A stretch of DNA of 64,000 nucleotides, taken from Lachnospiraceae bacterium (GTDB lineage: Bacteria; Bacillota; Clostridia; Lachnospirales; Lachnospiraceae). Location of the stretch: NCBI GenBank assembly GCA_017619615.1, contig JAFZRY010000021.1, positions 1 to 64,000 on the forward strand, given 5' to 3'. Below, in pieces: positions 22,888-32,368 of this stretch; within the stretch, counting starts at the first letter, position 1; each line of letters opens with the position of its first letter. The translations under genes were made by a program, and so were the position numbers. A model generated the notes under the pieces. That model did not search any database. It had not been told where the DNA came from and was given only the letters and a program-made list of their open reading frames with translations.

Positions 22888-22916
22888 GGGACGGAAAGAA
22901 CCATCCCCGGGTCCCG
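22887..22916. repeat. GGGACGG/AACCGTCCC-type palindromic repeat
   Basis: GGGGACGGAAAGAACCATCCCC lies in the gap between two convergent genes; it is a member of the dispersed family described under the findings and may serve as a bidirectional terminator. Confidence 0.55.
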
Positions 22917-24080
22917 TTATTCCTGCGTGCGTCGCACCCAGTCCGCCCAGCGGGGGTCGGCCTGCAGTTCCGCCTGCACGCGGTCGTATTCCGGGACGTC
23001 CCACCAGGGCCAGAGCTCAGGAAGTTCTTTGCGGAATGCGCTGTTCTCCGGGACTTTTTCCGCGCGGATCCGCACGTGGCGGAGGAGCGGGGAGGAGAAG
23101 TACTCGCCGGAGGTGTTGGGCAGAGTGTCCAGGTCGGCCGCGTGGGCCAGGGCGCTGTCCAGGGCTGCGAAGGCGGCGTCACGGTCGCCGGCCAGCCACA
23201 GATAGTAGGAACGGAGCATCTGCAGGCAGGCCAGGAGACCGGAATTGCGGCCCCAGCGGCGGTCGGGGCAGATGGCGGCGTAGAAACCCTCCGCGTTCTG
23301 CAGAAATACCGCTGCGTCCTGCGGGGCGATGGTGCGGTCCGCCAGAACGATCTGCACGATCAGCTCTGCGCTTTTCTGCACCGTCTCCAGCAGCGCCTCG
23401 CCACACGCAGCCACCGCCTCCCGGCCGTCGAAAGCCCGGATCCGCAGGAACGGCCGGGACGCCGTCAGCTCCGGAGCGGACTCCGCCAGGAGCAGGGCCT
23501 TTTCGTGCTCGCCCGTATTTTTGTACAGTTGTGCCAACTCGGTCACCGCCTGCTCGCGCGCGGCGCCGGCGGGGAGGGAGAGCAGCAGCTTTTCATAGAG
23601 TTTGATAGCTTCCCGCCACTCGGGATACGTCTTGTGACGCTCAGTATCGTAAACGCTGAAGCCGTCGCCGCCGTCGATATGGTGCTCGCCGCGGCGCACA
23701 TAGCCGGCGTTAATCAGTACGGAAGCCAGCGCCAGCGTGAGCGTTTCGTTGCCGGGGAACTCGATCAGCGCTTCCCGTGCCAGGGCGATGCACGCATCCA
23801 GACAGACGTCCTCTCCGTTGTTCTGCCGGTTCATTTCGCGGATCTTCTCCGCCAGTGCCTCCACCTTTTTCCCGCGTTCATTGTCATACCCGAACAGCTC
23901 GTCGATCGAGACGCCGAAATAATTGGCGAGCGGCGCGATCATCTCCATGTCCGGATAACAGATCCCCTTCTCCCAGCGCGATACCGCCTGCGCCGTCACG
24001 CCCAGCGCGCCCGCCAGCGTTTCCTGCGTCCTGCCGTCGCGCAGCCGCAGCGTCCTGATATTTTCACCTAACCGGATCAT
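22917..24080 (-). CDS. XRE-family regulator with a C-terminal helical sensor
   Basis: A 387-aa DNA-binding protein. The HTH_3 domain spans residues 2-60 (ENIRTLRLRDGRTQETLAGA, VTAQAVSRWEKGICYPD). The long helical remainder resembles the TPR-like sensor of Clostridial XRE regulators that track cell state or peptides. The start at 24080 is chosen because AAAGGAG lies 7 bp upstream; an in-frame ATG two codons earlier would leave only 1 bp. It diverges from the membrane dehydrogenase-like gene. Confidence 0.85.
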   Translation of the reverse strand: MIRLGENIRTLRLRDGRTQETLAGALGVTAQAVSRWEKGICYPDMEMIAPLANYFGVSIDELFGYDNERGKKVEALAEKIREMNRQNNGEDVCLDACIALAREALIEFPGNETLTLALASVLINAGYVRRGEHHIDGGDGFSVYDTERHKTYPEWREAIKLYEKLLLSLPAGAAREQAVTELAQLYKNTGEHEKALLLAESAPELTASRPFLRIRAFDGREAVAACGEALLETVQKSAELIVQIVLADRTIAPQDAAVFLQNAEGFYAAICPDRRWGRNSGLLACLQMLRSYYLWLAGDRDAAFAALDSALAHAADLDTLPNTSGEYFSSPLLRHVRIRAEKVPENSAFRKELPELWPWWDVPEYDRVQAELQADPRWADWVRRTQE

Positions 24081-24119
24081 GGTCATACTCCTTTGCCTGT
24101 ATTTCACCGGTGCAGTTTC

Positions 24120-24157
24120 ATTATAGGAAACGGCCGGGAAAGAATCAATTATCAATT
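24120..24157 (-). promoter_or_regulatory. Promoter of the XRE regulator with ATCAATT repeats
   Basis: TTGATT (24148-24143), 17-bp spacer and TATAAT (24125-24120). Two ATCAATT direct repeats overlap the -35 and could be the site of autoregulation. Confidence 0.55.
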
Positions 24158-24283
24158 TGTTGTTAGAATATCAACTGCCTGTTTATATCTGCCCGGAACA
24201 CTTTCTCCCGCAGTACTTGCAATCATGTGTGCCGTCAGCTAAAATAAATATACGGCCACAAAGACAGTATGCAGGGAACAGTG

Positions 24284-26185
24284 ATGCTGAAGAGGGATAA
24301 AATGCTCCGTAAGATTGAAATCTATTTTTTAACGTATCTGGGCGCTTTTGCTTTTCTGGGAATCGTGATCGAAGCGGTCCTTCTGCTGTCAAAAGCAACG
24401 GGCCGGGTCATTTCACCGGGGCTGGTTGCCCTCCTGCTGATCCTTGTCTTCCTGACGGTCGTCCTGCTGTTTTCTGTTTTCTTCGGTTGGAAAAACCATA
24501 CGGGAAAGACGGAGTTCGTCAAGCGGCTGGCAACATTTCCCGGGAAGCATAATTATAACTGGCAGGGCGGTTACTCTGTTCTGACCTTTGGCCTGCTGCA
24601 TCTGGTCATGCTGCTGCGGGCTGTTTCCTGCCTTCAATTGTGCAAGCAGGTGTACAGAAGACTGCTTTCTTCCGGCAGGGATATCCGTTCCAAAAGACCG
24701 AATGTTTCACCGCTGATGCAGGAGATTTATTTCCTGATCTGGGCGGTCGTCCTGATTTTGCAGCTCCACTGCGGCACCGGCGATTTTCTGCGCGGGGCCG
24801 ACATCTATTTTATCATTGAGTCGCTGACCTGGATCTTTTATTATTCGGTGTTCCGGAGGTTTTTTGAAGAAAACTACTCCATATATCATGTGCTGGAGCA
24901 TCTGCCCCTGGTCATTTTGCTGATCCCTCTTCAGGCGATTGCCTGCGCCCTTGCGCTCTCATCCGATGCCGCGCCGCTGGGATGGAAGAACGTGCTCACC
25001 GTACTGCTGGGAGAAGCGCAGGAGAACCAGATCCTGTTCAGCTTCATCGGTTTTCTGTATTCTGCGATCGTGATCAGCATGATCCTTTCGATCTTCCCTG
25101 CCGAGGCGGTAAAACGGGGCAATCCCCATACGATCATCGTAGGAGCCGGCGATGTAGTGAAGAACAGACTGCTGCCCGCCATCCTGAAACGGGAATCATC
25201 CCTGCCGGAAAACAGGCGGGGCAGGATCAGGATCTATGATCTGGCGTCAAAAAGCATCATCCGTGACATTCTGGATGAGGAGGGCCGGCGCACGTGGGAG
25301 CGGCTGAAACAGAAAGAGACCGATACGCTCCCGGTCTATGCCCTGATCGAAACGAAAAGGTCCAGCGACGATCTGATCGCATGGATCTGTACGCCGTCCG
25401 ATGCGCATTGGTACTATGTGGACATGCTGCAGGACAAGGCAGATTTTATCGCTGTTGAAAAACCGCTCGCTTCTGACAGAAACGATCTGGAATGCTTCAA
25501 GTCATATATCCAGACGGAAAACAGACAGCATACCTTTTTCCTGAGTTATTATCTTCTGGAAAAGGCGCTGCCGCTGACTTTTCTTTGCAGGCCCCGGGAA
25601 TTGTATCTGAAATACCTGGCCGGAGAGGACGGCCGTTCCGTCGGTGAATACTACCAGAGCGGTCGGGAGAGCATCGCCTCCGGCGTGACCGCGTTTGAAA
25701 TGGCGATCAAAGAAGGCGAAGACAACAGAAAACTGCCCCCCGGCGGACAGCTGGTCGAGACTTTTGTGCATCTTTGTCTGGTGGCTTCGTTGTTTACGGG
25801 AACGCCGCAGCACTGGGAAACCGTCGTTTTCACCGGAAACGGCAGCGATTTGATAAAAATGACGGCGAAAACGCCCGGCGGCGCCGATATCCGGCTATCG
25901 CTTGAAAAAAACGGAGACCATAATGACCGGGAGGAACAGACCGCCCGGATCCGTTTTGCCGACGGCGCGGTGATCGAAGCAGATTTTAAGCAGAAAAGAG
26001 CAGTATACCGGAAAGAGAATACACGGCTCTCCGTAAGAGTTGCGGAACCATATCAGGGAAAGTACGATGTGCAGTGCTGTATGGTTTATGAGTGCTACGC
26101 CAATAAGGTCGATCCTGCAGAGGTAGACGGGCTGTATCATCAGATCGAAATACTGGAGTGGCTGTTTTCGGTGAAAAACGGGTAA
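24284..26185 (+). CDS. Gfo/Idh/MocA-like protein fused to an N-terminal membrane domain
   Basis: A 633-aa protein. Residues 1-280 carry about six to eight hydrophobic helices (YLGAFAFLGIVIEAVLLL, LVALLLILVFLTVVLLFSVFF and later ones around 135-180 and 215-280). Then a Rossmann fold begins at HTIIVGAGDVVKNRLLPAIL, with VEKPLASDRNDLE as the Gfo/Idh/MocA catalytic-loop equivalent. The C-terminal half has the GGGHxxD-equivalent region PPGGQLVETFVHLCLV. These enzymes are normally soluble, so a membrane-bound form is unusual. The sequence is visibly less GC-rich than the neighbours, suggesting transfer. ATG 24284 has AGGGA 6 bp before it; an ATG at 24302 with AGAGGG is the alternative. Confidence 0.7.
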   Translation: MLKRDKMLRKIEIYFLTYLGAFAFLGIVIEAVLLLSKATGRVISPGLVALLLILVFLTVVLLFSVFFGWKNHTGKTEFVKRLATFPGKHNYNWQGGYSVLTFGLLHLVMLLRAVSCLQLCKQVYRRLLSSGRDIRSKRPNVSPLMQEIYFLIWAVVLILQLHCGTGDFLRGADIYFIIESLTWIFYYSVFRRFFEENYSIYHVLEHLPLVILLIPLQAIACALALSSDAAPLGWKNVLTVLLGEAQENQILFSFIGFLYSAIVISMILSIFPAEAVKRGNPHTIIVGAGDVVKNRLLPAILKRESSLPENRRGRIRIYDLASKSIIRDILDEEGRRTWERLKQKETDTLPVYALIETKRSSDDLIAWICTPSDAHWYYVDMLQDKADFIAVEKPLASDRNDLECFKSYIQTENRQHTFFLSYYLLEKALPLTFLCRPRELYLKYLAGEDGRSVGEYYQSGRESIASGVTAFEMAIKEGEDNRKLPPGGQLVETFVHLCLVASLFTGTPQHWETVVFTGNGSDLIKMTAKTPGGADIRLSLEKNGDHNDREEQTARIRFADGAVIEADFKQKRAVYRKENTRLSVRVAEPYQGKYDVQCCMVYECYANKVDPAEVDGLYHQIEILEWLFSVKNG

Positions 26186-26215
26186 ACGGCAGATGTTTCG
26201 GAAAGCAGGTACTTT

Positions 26216-27598
26216 ATGCTTCAGAATAAACGCTCGTCGGTGCTGATGACGGAAGGGGATCCCAAAAAGGTGATCCTTACCTTTGCCGCGCCGATTTTTC
26301 TGAGCCAGCTGTTCCAGCAGCTGTACAATACCGCGGATGCGTGGATCGTGAGCCGCTTTCTGGGGGACGATGCGTTCGCGGCGGTGAGTTCGTCGGGGAG
26401 CCTGATCTTCCTGACGATCAGTTTCTTTGTCGGCGCGTCGATGGGGGCCGGTGTGGTCATCAGCCGGTATTTCGGCGCCGGTGACATGGAAAAGGTGTCG
26501 CGGGCGGTACATACCAACGTGGTGCTGTCGTTCCTCTGCGGACTGGCGATGACGGTGTTCGGCGTGCTGATGACACCCACGCTGCTGCGGTGGATCCACG
26601 TGGACGAGGCCGTCCTGCCTCTGTCCACCGTCTATTTCCGCTACTATTTCTCCGGCGCGCTGGCGATGATCATGTACAACTCCCTCAAAGGGATCATGAA
26701 CGCGGTGGGCGACAGCCGCCGGCCGCTGTATTATCTGATCTTTTCGTCGCTGCTCAACATTTTCCTGGACTGGCTCTTCGTGGGCGTCCTGGGCGGCGGG
26801 GTCGAGTGGGCCGCCATCGCGACCGCGATGTCGCAGGGGGCCAGCGCGCTCCTGTGTCTGCGCCAGCTCACACGGAAGGGGACGGTGTACCGCCTGTCGT
26901 TCCGGAAACTGCGGATCCACTGGGAGATCCTGAAGGAGATCCTGCGGTACGGCCTGCCCACGGCCGTGCAGAATTCGGTCATCGCGTTCGCGAACCTGCT
27001 GGTGCAGTCGAACGTCAACACGTTCGGGGAGGTCGGCATGGCGTCGTGGGGCGCGTATTCGAAGATCGAGGGCTTCGCGTTCCTGCCCATCACGAGTTTT
27101 TCCATGGCGCTTTCGACGTTTATCGGGCAGAACCTGGGGGCCGGGGAGCACGCGCGGGCCCGGCGCGGCGCGCGCTTTGGGCTGATCACGTCGCTGCTGA
27201 TCGCGGAGCTGATCGGGCTCGTCATTTTCCTTTGCGCGGGGCCGTTCATCCGCTTCTTCCTAAGCGGCGGGGAGGCTATCGCGTGGGGCATTGAACACTG
27301 CCGGACGGTCTCGCTGTTCTATTTCGTATTGGCGTATTCCAACTGCATCGCGGGCGTGCTGCGCGGCGCGGGCAAGGCGCTCGTGTCCATGATCGTCATG
27401 CTGGCGGTCTGGTGCCTGCTGCGCATCGTGTACATCACGGTGGCGATGCGGATCGACCACAACATCGTCCTGCTGTACTGGGCGTACCCGATCACGTGGA
27501 TGATCAGTTCGGTGATCTATCTGATCTATTACAACAAGTCGGACTGGGTGCACGGGTTCGAAAAAAGGAAAGAGAAAACGGCGGAAGCAGAGGTCTGA
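26216..27598 (+). CDS. MATE-family multidrug exporter
   Basis: A 460-aa integral membrane antiporter of about 12 helices. It shows the MATE features APIFLSQLFQQLYNTADAW, SFFVGASMGAGVVISRYFGA and the later GLPTAVQNSVIAFANLLVQ second-half repeat. It extrudes drugs or metabolites using Na+ or H+ gradients. It follows the membrane dehydrogenase-like gene by 30 bp and may be co-transcribed. The ribosome binding site is weak; an ATG at codon 11 (MTEGDPKK) is an alternative start. A second MATE gene lies at 57.9 kb. Confidence 0.93.
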   Translation: MLQNKRSSVLMTEGDPKKVILTFAAPIFLSQLFQQLYNTADAWIVSRFLGDDAFAAVSSSGSLIFLTISFFVGASMGAGVVISRYFGAGDMEKVSRAVHTNVVLSFLCGLAMTVFGVLMTPTLLRWIHVDEAVLPLSTVYFRYYFSGALAMIMYNSLKGIMNAVGDSRRPLYYLIFSSLLNIFLDWLFVGVLGGGVEWAAIATAMSQGASALLCLRQLTRKGTVYRLSFRKLRIHWEILKEILRYGLPTAVQNSVIAFANLLVQSNVNTFGEVGMASWGAYSKIEGFAFLPITSFSMALSTFIGQNLGAGEHARARRGARFGLITSLLIAELIGLVIFLCAGPFIRFFLSGGEAIAWGIEHCRTVSLFYFVLAYSNCIAGVLRGAGKALVSMIVMLAVWCLLRIVYITVAMRIDHNIVLLYWAYPITWMISSVIYLIYYNKSDWVHGFEKRKEKTAEAEV

Positions 27599-27605
27599 CA
27601 GGACA

Positions 27606-27634
27606 TGGGGACGGTTCTTTCCGTCCCGTTTTTT
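27606..27634 (+). terminator. GGGACGG-family hairpin acting as terminator of the MATE gene
   Basis: GGGGACGGTTCTTTCCGTCCC pairs GGGACGG with CCGTCCC and is followed by eight T, so this copy of the dispersed repeat is a good rho-independent terminator. Confidence 0.75.
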
Positions 27635-27678
27635 TACAGAGGACTCCGAGGAAACACCGGAAGAAAAGCAGCAGAGTC

Positions 27679-27707
27679 TTGATTGCTTTGTAAAAATTTG
27701 CTATGAT
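27679..27707 (+). promoter_or_regulatory. Promoter of the secreted LRR/Ig protein
   Basis: TTGATT (27679-27684), 17-bp spacer and TATGAT (27702-27707); an 80-nt leader precedes the ATG at 27788. Confidence 0.55.
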
Positions 27708-27787
27708 TATACTGACATAAAAGCGTGTTCGACCCGGACGAGTTTATTTATTTAGTATGGAACGTGACAACTGAAAGGAGGCACTCC

Positions 27788-30700
27788 ATGAAGAGAAGAG
27801 CGTTTTGGAAAGCGTTTTTCCTGTGTTTTGCCCTGACGCTGGGACTGCTGGTCTTTGGGAGCCCCGGCAAAGTTCAGGCGGAGGAATCTAACGGCCCCGT
27901 CTATTATGTGTACATCAACGGCTATTATCTGGGGGAAGGCGAGGGAACCTACGGCCTGTATTACGTGGGGACGAGCGACACCACCGGCTACGTCACCACC
28001 GACTCGTCCTCCGACTGGAATGCCCGGTATATCCCGTCATCGGGCCGGCTGATCCTGCGCAATTACCGGGGCGGCAAGATCGTCTGCCTGACCAATAATA
28101 ATAAGGCAAACTTTGACGTGGAACTGCACGGAATCAACTTTATTACGGAGACGAATGATACCATCGGGATGCAGGTCAATCCTGATGACACGAACTTACT
28201 CATTTTTTCCGATGATTACGGCTCGCTCATGATCAACGTCTGCAGCATGGACGATGAATGCTACGGCATCAATAACTTCACTTCGGGAAGTGCCGGGGAA
28301 GGGGTCTATGTGCAGGGCAACGCCAGCCTGACGGTCCTGGCGACCGGAAAGAGCGGCATCGGCATCAGGGCCGGCGGTACGGTCGGCATTCTGGAGCAGG
28401 CCAGCGCGGATATCGAGGCGAGATACAACAAGAACGCGAACTATTCGTTCAGCGCGGCGGTTTATTCCAAGGACGGCAATCTGGACGTGAGCACCTCCGG
28501 CAGCGTTTCGATCGCCAGCACCGCGCGGGATCTGCACCAGCACAGCGGTTACGGCTATGCTTTCTACAGCGGCAGAAATTCGGGCTGTCTGAACTGCTCT
28601 CCCAAGAATTTCCCGTATGTTTCCCTTTCCGCGGTGGGCTATCACGCGAAGGTCAGCAACCGGTCGACCGTTTTGGACAGCACGTACTATAACCTGGAGA
28701 AGACTGTGAAGCAGACCGGCGTCACCGAAGGACTGCTGCTGCAGTATTCCACCTCGGATGCGCTTCCCATCGTCGGCGCCATCTTCCCCGATCCCTCGTT
28801 CCGCTCATACGTAAGGAACAAATACGATACAAACAGCGACGGGAAGCTTTCCGAGTCGGAGCGCCTGTATATCAAAACGATCACGGTGGAAGATGACGAG
28901 GACGGCCGCCTGTATAATGACGCCTACAGTCTGGTGGGGATCGAGAATTTTACGAATCTTACGCAACTGACCTGGGATCCGGATTCCAACGATCTGAATT
29001 CCGTGCGCGGCAACCTGCTCGAACTGGACCTGCGTTCCAATAAAGAACTGAAGCGGGTCACCGTGCGGAGCACACGCCTGCGGGAACTGTACGTCAGCTA
29101 TCTGTCAAAACTGACCTGGCTGGACTGCACGAATAACGCCCTTCACGGGCCAACGCTCTCCGGTCTGACGTCGCTGACGGATCTGCTGCTGTACAACAAT
29201 CTGCTCACGAACATCACCGTGTCCGTCCTCCCGAACCTGGACTATCTGGATGTCGGGGAAAACCTGCTGCAGACCCTGGACGTGAGCTGGAATACCAAAC
29301 TGCGGTTCCTGTACTGTCAGAATAACAAGCTGGAATCGCTGGACATTACCAATCTGACGGAATTGACGGATCTTACCTGCGGCGGCAACCTGTTCACGAC
29401 GCTGAACCTGACCAAGAACACGGCGCTGGGGTGGCTGTCGTGCAACAACAGCTGCCTGACCACACTGAACGTCAGCAAAAACACGGCGCTGTACGCGCTT
29501 GACTGCAGCTGCAGCGACTCCCTGAAGGCCCTGTCGCTCGGCAACAATTCAAACCTGAAGCGGCTCCGTTTCTTCGATTCCCCGAATCTGACCGCCGTGA
29601 ACATCAGCGGCTGCAGCCAGCTGAAGACCGTGATCGCGAGCGGGAGCCGCAAGAACGTGACGGAGGACGGCTACACGTTCCGCCAGTACGGCATCTATGA
29701 CGAGGCCGGTTATGCCTCAAGATGCATCGACGCGGACATCGGGACGATCCTGATCTATCAGAAGCCGACAGCCGTCTATACCTATACCGGCACGAAGAAG
29801 ACGTTTGCCGTGAAAGCGGAGTCCGGCCTGGGGCTGACTTACCGGTGGCAGTACCGGACATCTTCCTCCGGCAGTTGGAAGAACTGCACCAGCGCGACGG
29901 AAGGATACAATACCGACACGCTGAAAGTCAAGCCGGAGATCTTTCGGAGCGGCTATCAGTACCGCTGTAAGATCACCAATACGGACGGCTGGTACGGTTA
30001 TTCGCCGGCGGCCACGCTGTACGTGATCGGGATCAACGGCCAGCCTTCCGACGTCAGCACGACAGCCGGGAAGACGGCCAGCTTTAAGGTGACCGCGGTC
30101 GGCGGCGGCCTGAAATATCAGTGGCGCTGGCGGAAAAACGGCGGCGAGTGGGCGGACTGCACCAGCGCGACCGAAGGATACAACAAAGCGACGCTGAAGG
30201 TCAATGCGACAGAGGGCAGAAACGGTTATCAGTACCAGTGCAAGGTCACGGACGCGAATGGCAATTTCCTGTATACCAATGTGGCAAATCTTTTCGTACT
30301 GAAGACCCAGCCTGCGTCGGTCAGCACGACAGCCGGGAAGACGGCCACCTTCAAGGCCGTCGGATACGGCACCGGCCTGAAGTATCAGTGGCAGTTCCGG
30401 ACCTCTTCTTCGGGGACCTGGAAAAACTGCACCAGCGCAACGACAGGTTATAACACCACGACCCTGAAGGTCGCGGCGGCGACCGGCAGAAACGGGTATC
30501 AGTACCGCTGCGAGATCACGAATTCCGCCGGACTCACCGTGAGGTCCAAAATCGTGACACTGAACGTGCTGGGAATCAAGACCCAGCCTGCGTCGGTCAC
30601 CACGACGAAAGGGAAGACCGTCTCATTCAAGGTCGAAGCCGTCGGCAAGGGCCTGACATACCAGTGGCAGTTCCGGAGTTCCTCGTCGGCGGAATGGACG

Positions 30701-30850
30701 GACTGCAGCAGCGCGACCGAAGGATACAATAAGGCGACGCTGAAGGTCGTGGCGCAAGCCCACCGGAACGGATACCAGTACCGCTGCGTTGTGAAGGATT
30801 CCGCGGGGAATTCGGTGAATTCAAAGGCGGCGACACTGACCATCAATTAA
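27788..30850 (+). CDS. Secreted 1020-aa protein with LRRs and four Ig-like repeats
   Basis: A cell-surface or secreted protein. The signal peptide lies at residues 1-36, cleaved near KVQAEE. Residues 40-325 are strand-rich and beta-helix-like (GNASLTVLATGKSGIGI). Near residue 340 an EF-hand-like DTNSDGKLSESE opens an internalin-type LRR region (about 350-650; repeats such as LTDLTCGGNLFTTLNL). From about residue 675 four tandem Ig-like domains of some 85-90 residues follow, each with a YQWQFR strand, NCTSATEGYN and GYQYRC. No sortase or dockerin signal is seen at the C-terminus. AAAGGAGG precedes the ATG at 27788; the longer frame upstream is rejected. It likely binds host or plant glycoproteins (inference). 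Confidence 0.85.
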   Translation: MKRRAFWKAFFLCFALTLGLLVFGSPGKVQAEESNGPVYYVYINGYYLGEGEGTYGLYYVGTSDTTGYVTTDSSSDWNARYIPSSGRLILRNYRGGKIVCLTNNNKANFDVELHGINFITETNDTIGMQVNPDDTNLLIFSDDYGSLMINVCSMDDECYGINNFTSGSAGEGVYVQGNASLTVLATGKSGIGIRAGGTVGILEQASADIEARYNKNANYSFSAAVYSKDGNLDVSTSGSVSIASTARDLHQHSGYGYAFYSGRNSGCLNCSPKNFPYVSLSAVGYHAKVSNRSTVLDSTYYNLEKTVKQTGVTEGLLLQYSTSDALPIVGAIFPDPSFRSYVRNKYDTNSDGKLSESERLYIKTITVEDDEDGRLYNDAYSLVGIENFTNLTQLTWDPDSNDLNSVRGNLLELDLRSNKELKRVTVRSTRLRELYVSYLSKLTWLDCTNNALHGPTLSGLTSLTDLLLYNNLLTNITVSVLPNLDYLDVGENLLQTLDVSWNTKLRFLYCQNNKLESLDITNLTELTDLTCGGNLFTTLNLTKNTALGWLSCNNSCLTTLNVSKNTALYALDCSCSDSLKALSLGNNSNLKRLRFFDSPNLTAVNISGCSQLKTVIASGSRKNVTEDGYTFRQYGIYDEAGYASRCIDADIGTILIYQKPTAVYTYTGTKKTFAVKAESGLGLTYRWQYRTSSSGSWKNCTSATEGYNTDTLKVKPEIFRSGYQYRCKITNTDGWYGYSPAATLYVIGINGQPSDVSTTAGKTASFKVTAVGGGLKYQWRWRKNGGEWADCTSATEGYNKATLKVNATEGRNGYQYQCKVTDANGNFLYTNVANLFVLKTQPASVSTTAGKTATFKAVGYGTGLKYQWQFRTSSSGTWKNCTSATTGYNTTTLKVAAATGRNGYQYRCEITNSAGLTVRSKIVTLNVLGIKTQPASVTTTKGKTVSFKVEAVGKGLTYQWQFRSSSSAEWTDCSSATEGYNKATLKVVAQAHRNGYQYRCVVKDSAGNSVNSKAATLTIN
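29760..30847 (+). repeat. Four tandem Ig-like coding repeats
   Basis: Units of about 270 bp begin near 29760, 30031, 30301 and 30580. DNA identity between units is high enough to read by eye (for example CAGCGCGACCGAAGGATACAA in two units and GACCCAGCCTGCGTCGGTCA in two), so recent duplication or recombination is likely. Confidence 0.75.
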
Positions 30851-30889
30851 TCCCGGCGCTTCCCGGGGGCTTTGCTCCCGGCTCCGGAT

Positions 30890-30926
30890 ACGGCCGCTTC
30901 TCCGATCCCGGAGGGCGGCCGTTTTC
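30890..30926 (+). terminator. Terminator after the secreted protein
   Basis: ACGGCCGC (30890-30897) pairs with GCGGCCGT (30915-30922) around an inner CTCCG/CGGAG stem; GTTTTC follows. Confidence 0.7.
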
Positions 30927-30946
30927 AGAGATGACAAGAGGTGGAT

Positions 30947-31516
30947 ATGCTGATCAGGGCAGAGAATAAAACCGGTCTGGACCTGCGGGCCTTCCTGGAT
31001 ATTTATGAGGAGGGCATCCGCGAAAACGCGGCGGAATTCTACCCAGACGAGCCGGCGGAAGAGGCCGTGCGGAGGGAAGAAGAGAGTTTTTCCGCATTCC
31101 TGGATGAGTTCTTCGCGAAGCCGGGGAATACGTATTGGATCCTGGAGGAGGACGGCGCGTGGGTCAGCGCGCTGCGGCTGTCGCGCGTTGAACCGGGCTT
31201 TTACTATCTGGAGGCACTGGAGACGCGGCCGGACTACCGGCGGAAGGGCTGCGCGGCGCGGCTGATCCGGGCGGTGACGGCGGAGCTGGAAAAACAGGGG
31301 CCGGTCCGGATCTGCGACTGCGTGAGCAAGCGGAACACCGCGTCCGTGCGCACGCATGAACGCTGCGGGTTCCGGATCGTGTCCGGAGAGGGATTTGATT
31401 ATCTGAGCGGGACGGTCAACGACCGGACGTATGGAATGGAGTACGTTACCGGGGCGGAAAAGACAAGGCGCGGAAGAACGGCTCCGGGAGCGGAGACCGG
31501 GGGTTTGACATCATGA
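30947..31516 (+). CDS. GNAT-family N-acetyltransferase
   Basis: A 189-aa acetyl-CoA-dependent transferase. The acetyl-CoA loop is RPDYRRKGCAARLI near residue 95 and the terminal HERCGFRIVSG strand closes the fold. The ATG at 30947 is chosen because AGAGGTGG lies directly before it; a GTG two codons upstream is the alternative. Its last 4 bp overlap the following HAD gene (ATGA). The acceptor molecule is unknown. Confidence 0.88.
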   Translation: MLIRAENKTGLDLRAFLDIYEEGIRENAAEFYPDEPAEEAVRREEESFSAFLDEFFAKPGNTYWILEEDGAWVSALRLSRVEPGFYYLEALETRPDYRRKGCAARLIRAVTAELEKQGPVRICDCVSKRNTASVRTHERCGFRIVSGEGFDYLSGTVNDRTYGMEYVTGAEKTRRGRTAPGAETGGLTS

Positions 31517-32226
31517 AATACCGGAATTACATTTTTGATCTTTACGGAACGCTGGTCGATATCCGGACCGACGAAGAAGATCCGGCGCTCTGGGAGAAGA
31601 CCGCGGCGTGGTATGCGGCGCTCGGCGCTGACTGGACAGGGCTGGAACTGCGGACCGCGTACCTGGCGCATTGCCGGAAGCGGCAAGAGAGCCGGCCGGA
31701 TCCGTTTTACGAGATCGAGCTGCGGCGGGTGTTTAAGGAGTTGTTCGAGGAAAAAGGCGTGTGTCCGGATGCGGGGCTGACCGATAAGACGGCGGTCTAT
31801 TTCCGGACCTGCTCCACGCGGAAACTGGGGGTATATCCCTGGGTGAACGGGCTGTTTGAGCGGCTGCGCGCGGGCGGTGCGGGACTGTACCTGCTCAGCA
31901 ATGCGCAGGCGTGCTTCACGCGGCCGGAACTGCGGCTGCTGGGACTGGCGGATGCGTTCGACGGGATCGTGCTTTCCTCGGACGCGGAAGTCCGGAAGCC
32001 GGATCCGCGCATCATGCGGAAACTGCTGGAGGAGAACAGCCTCTCGGTACTCGGTTCGGTTATGATCGGCAACGACCGCCTCACGGACGTTGCCGTCGCC
32101 CGCGCCGTCGGCATGGACTGCCTGTACCTCGAGACCGAAACATCCCGCCGGGACCTCCGGGAACCACGCGCGGACTACGAGATCCTGCACGGCTGGCCGC
32201 CGGACCACGGGATATTCCAGGTGTAA
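31513..32226 (+). CDS. HAD-superfamily hydrolase
   Basis: A 237-aa phosphatase-type protein: motif I FDLYGTLVD (8-16), motif II YLLSNAQ, motif III Lys in EVRKPDPRIM and motif IV MIGNDRLTDV. The Tyr in DxYGT is typical of the YjjG/haloacid-like clade. It overlaps the GNAT gene start-stop and was probably translated with it. Substrate not visible. Confidence 0.9.
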   Translation: MKYRNYIFDLYGTLVDIRTDEEDPALWEKTAAWYAALGADWTGLELRTAYLAHCRKRQESRPDPFYEIELRRVFKELFEEKGVCPDAGLTDKTAVYFRTCSTRKLGVYPWVNGLFERLRAGGAGLYLLSNAQACFTRPELRLLGLADAFDGIVLSSDAEVRKPDPRIMRKLLEENSLSVLGSVMIGNDRLTDVAVARAVGMDCLYLETETSRRDLREPRADYEILHGWPPDHGIFQV

Positions 32227-32242
32227 TGCAAAGTGTCAAGAA

Positions 32243-32307
32243 GGGCCGTTGTTTCAACGGCCTGTCGATCGAGAACAAAAAAGGGACGGTAACCACCGTT
32301 CCTTTTT
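32243..32307 (+). terminator. Tandem hairpins after the GNAT-HAD pair
   Basis: GGCCGTT/AACGGCC (32244-32262) is followed by AAGGGACGGT/ACCGTTCCTT (32281-32303) with five T. The second hairpin belongs to the GGGACGG repeat family. A further GGGCCGTTGGCTGGACGGCCC hairpin lies just downstream at 32325-32345. Confidence 0.65.
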
Positions 32308-32368
32308 CCTGTTTTTTGTCTTCGGGCCGTTGGCTGGACGGCCCCTACGAAAAATGACCGTGCCTTTG

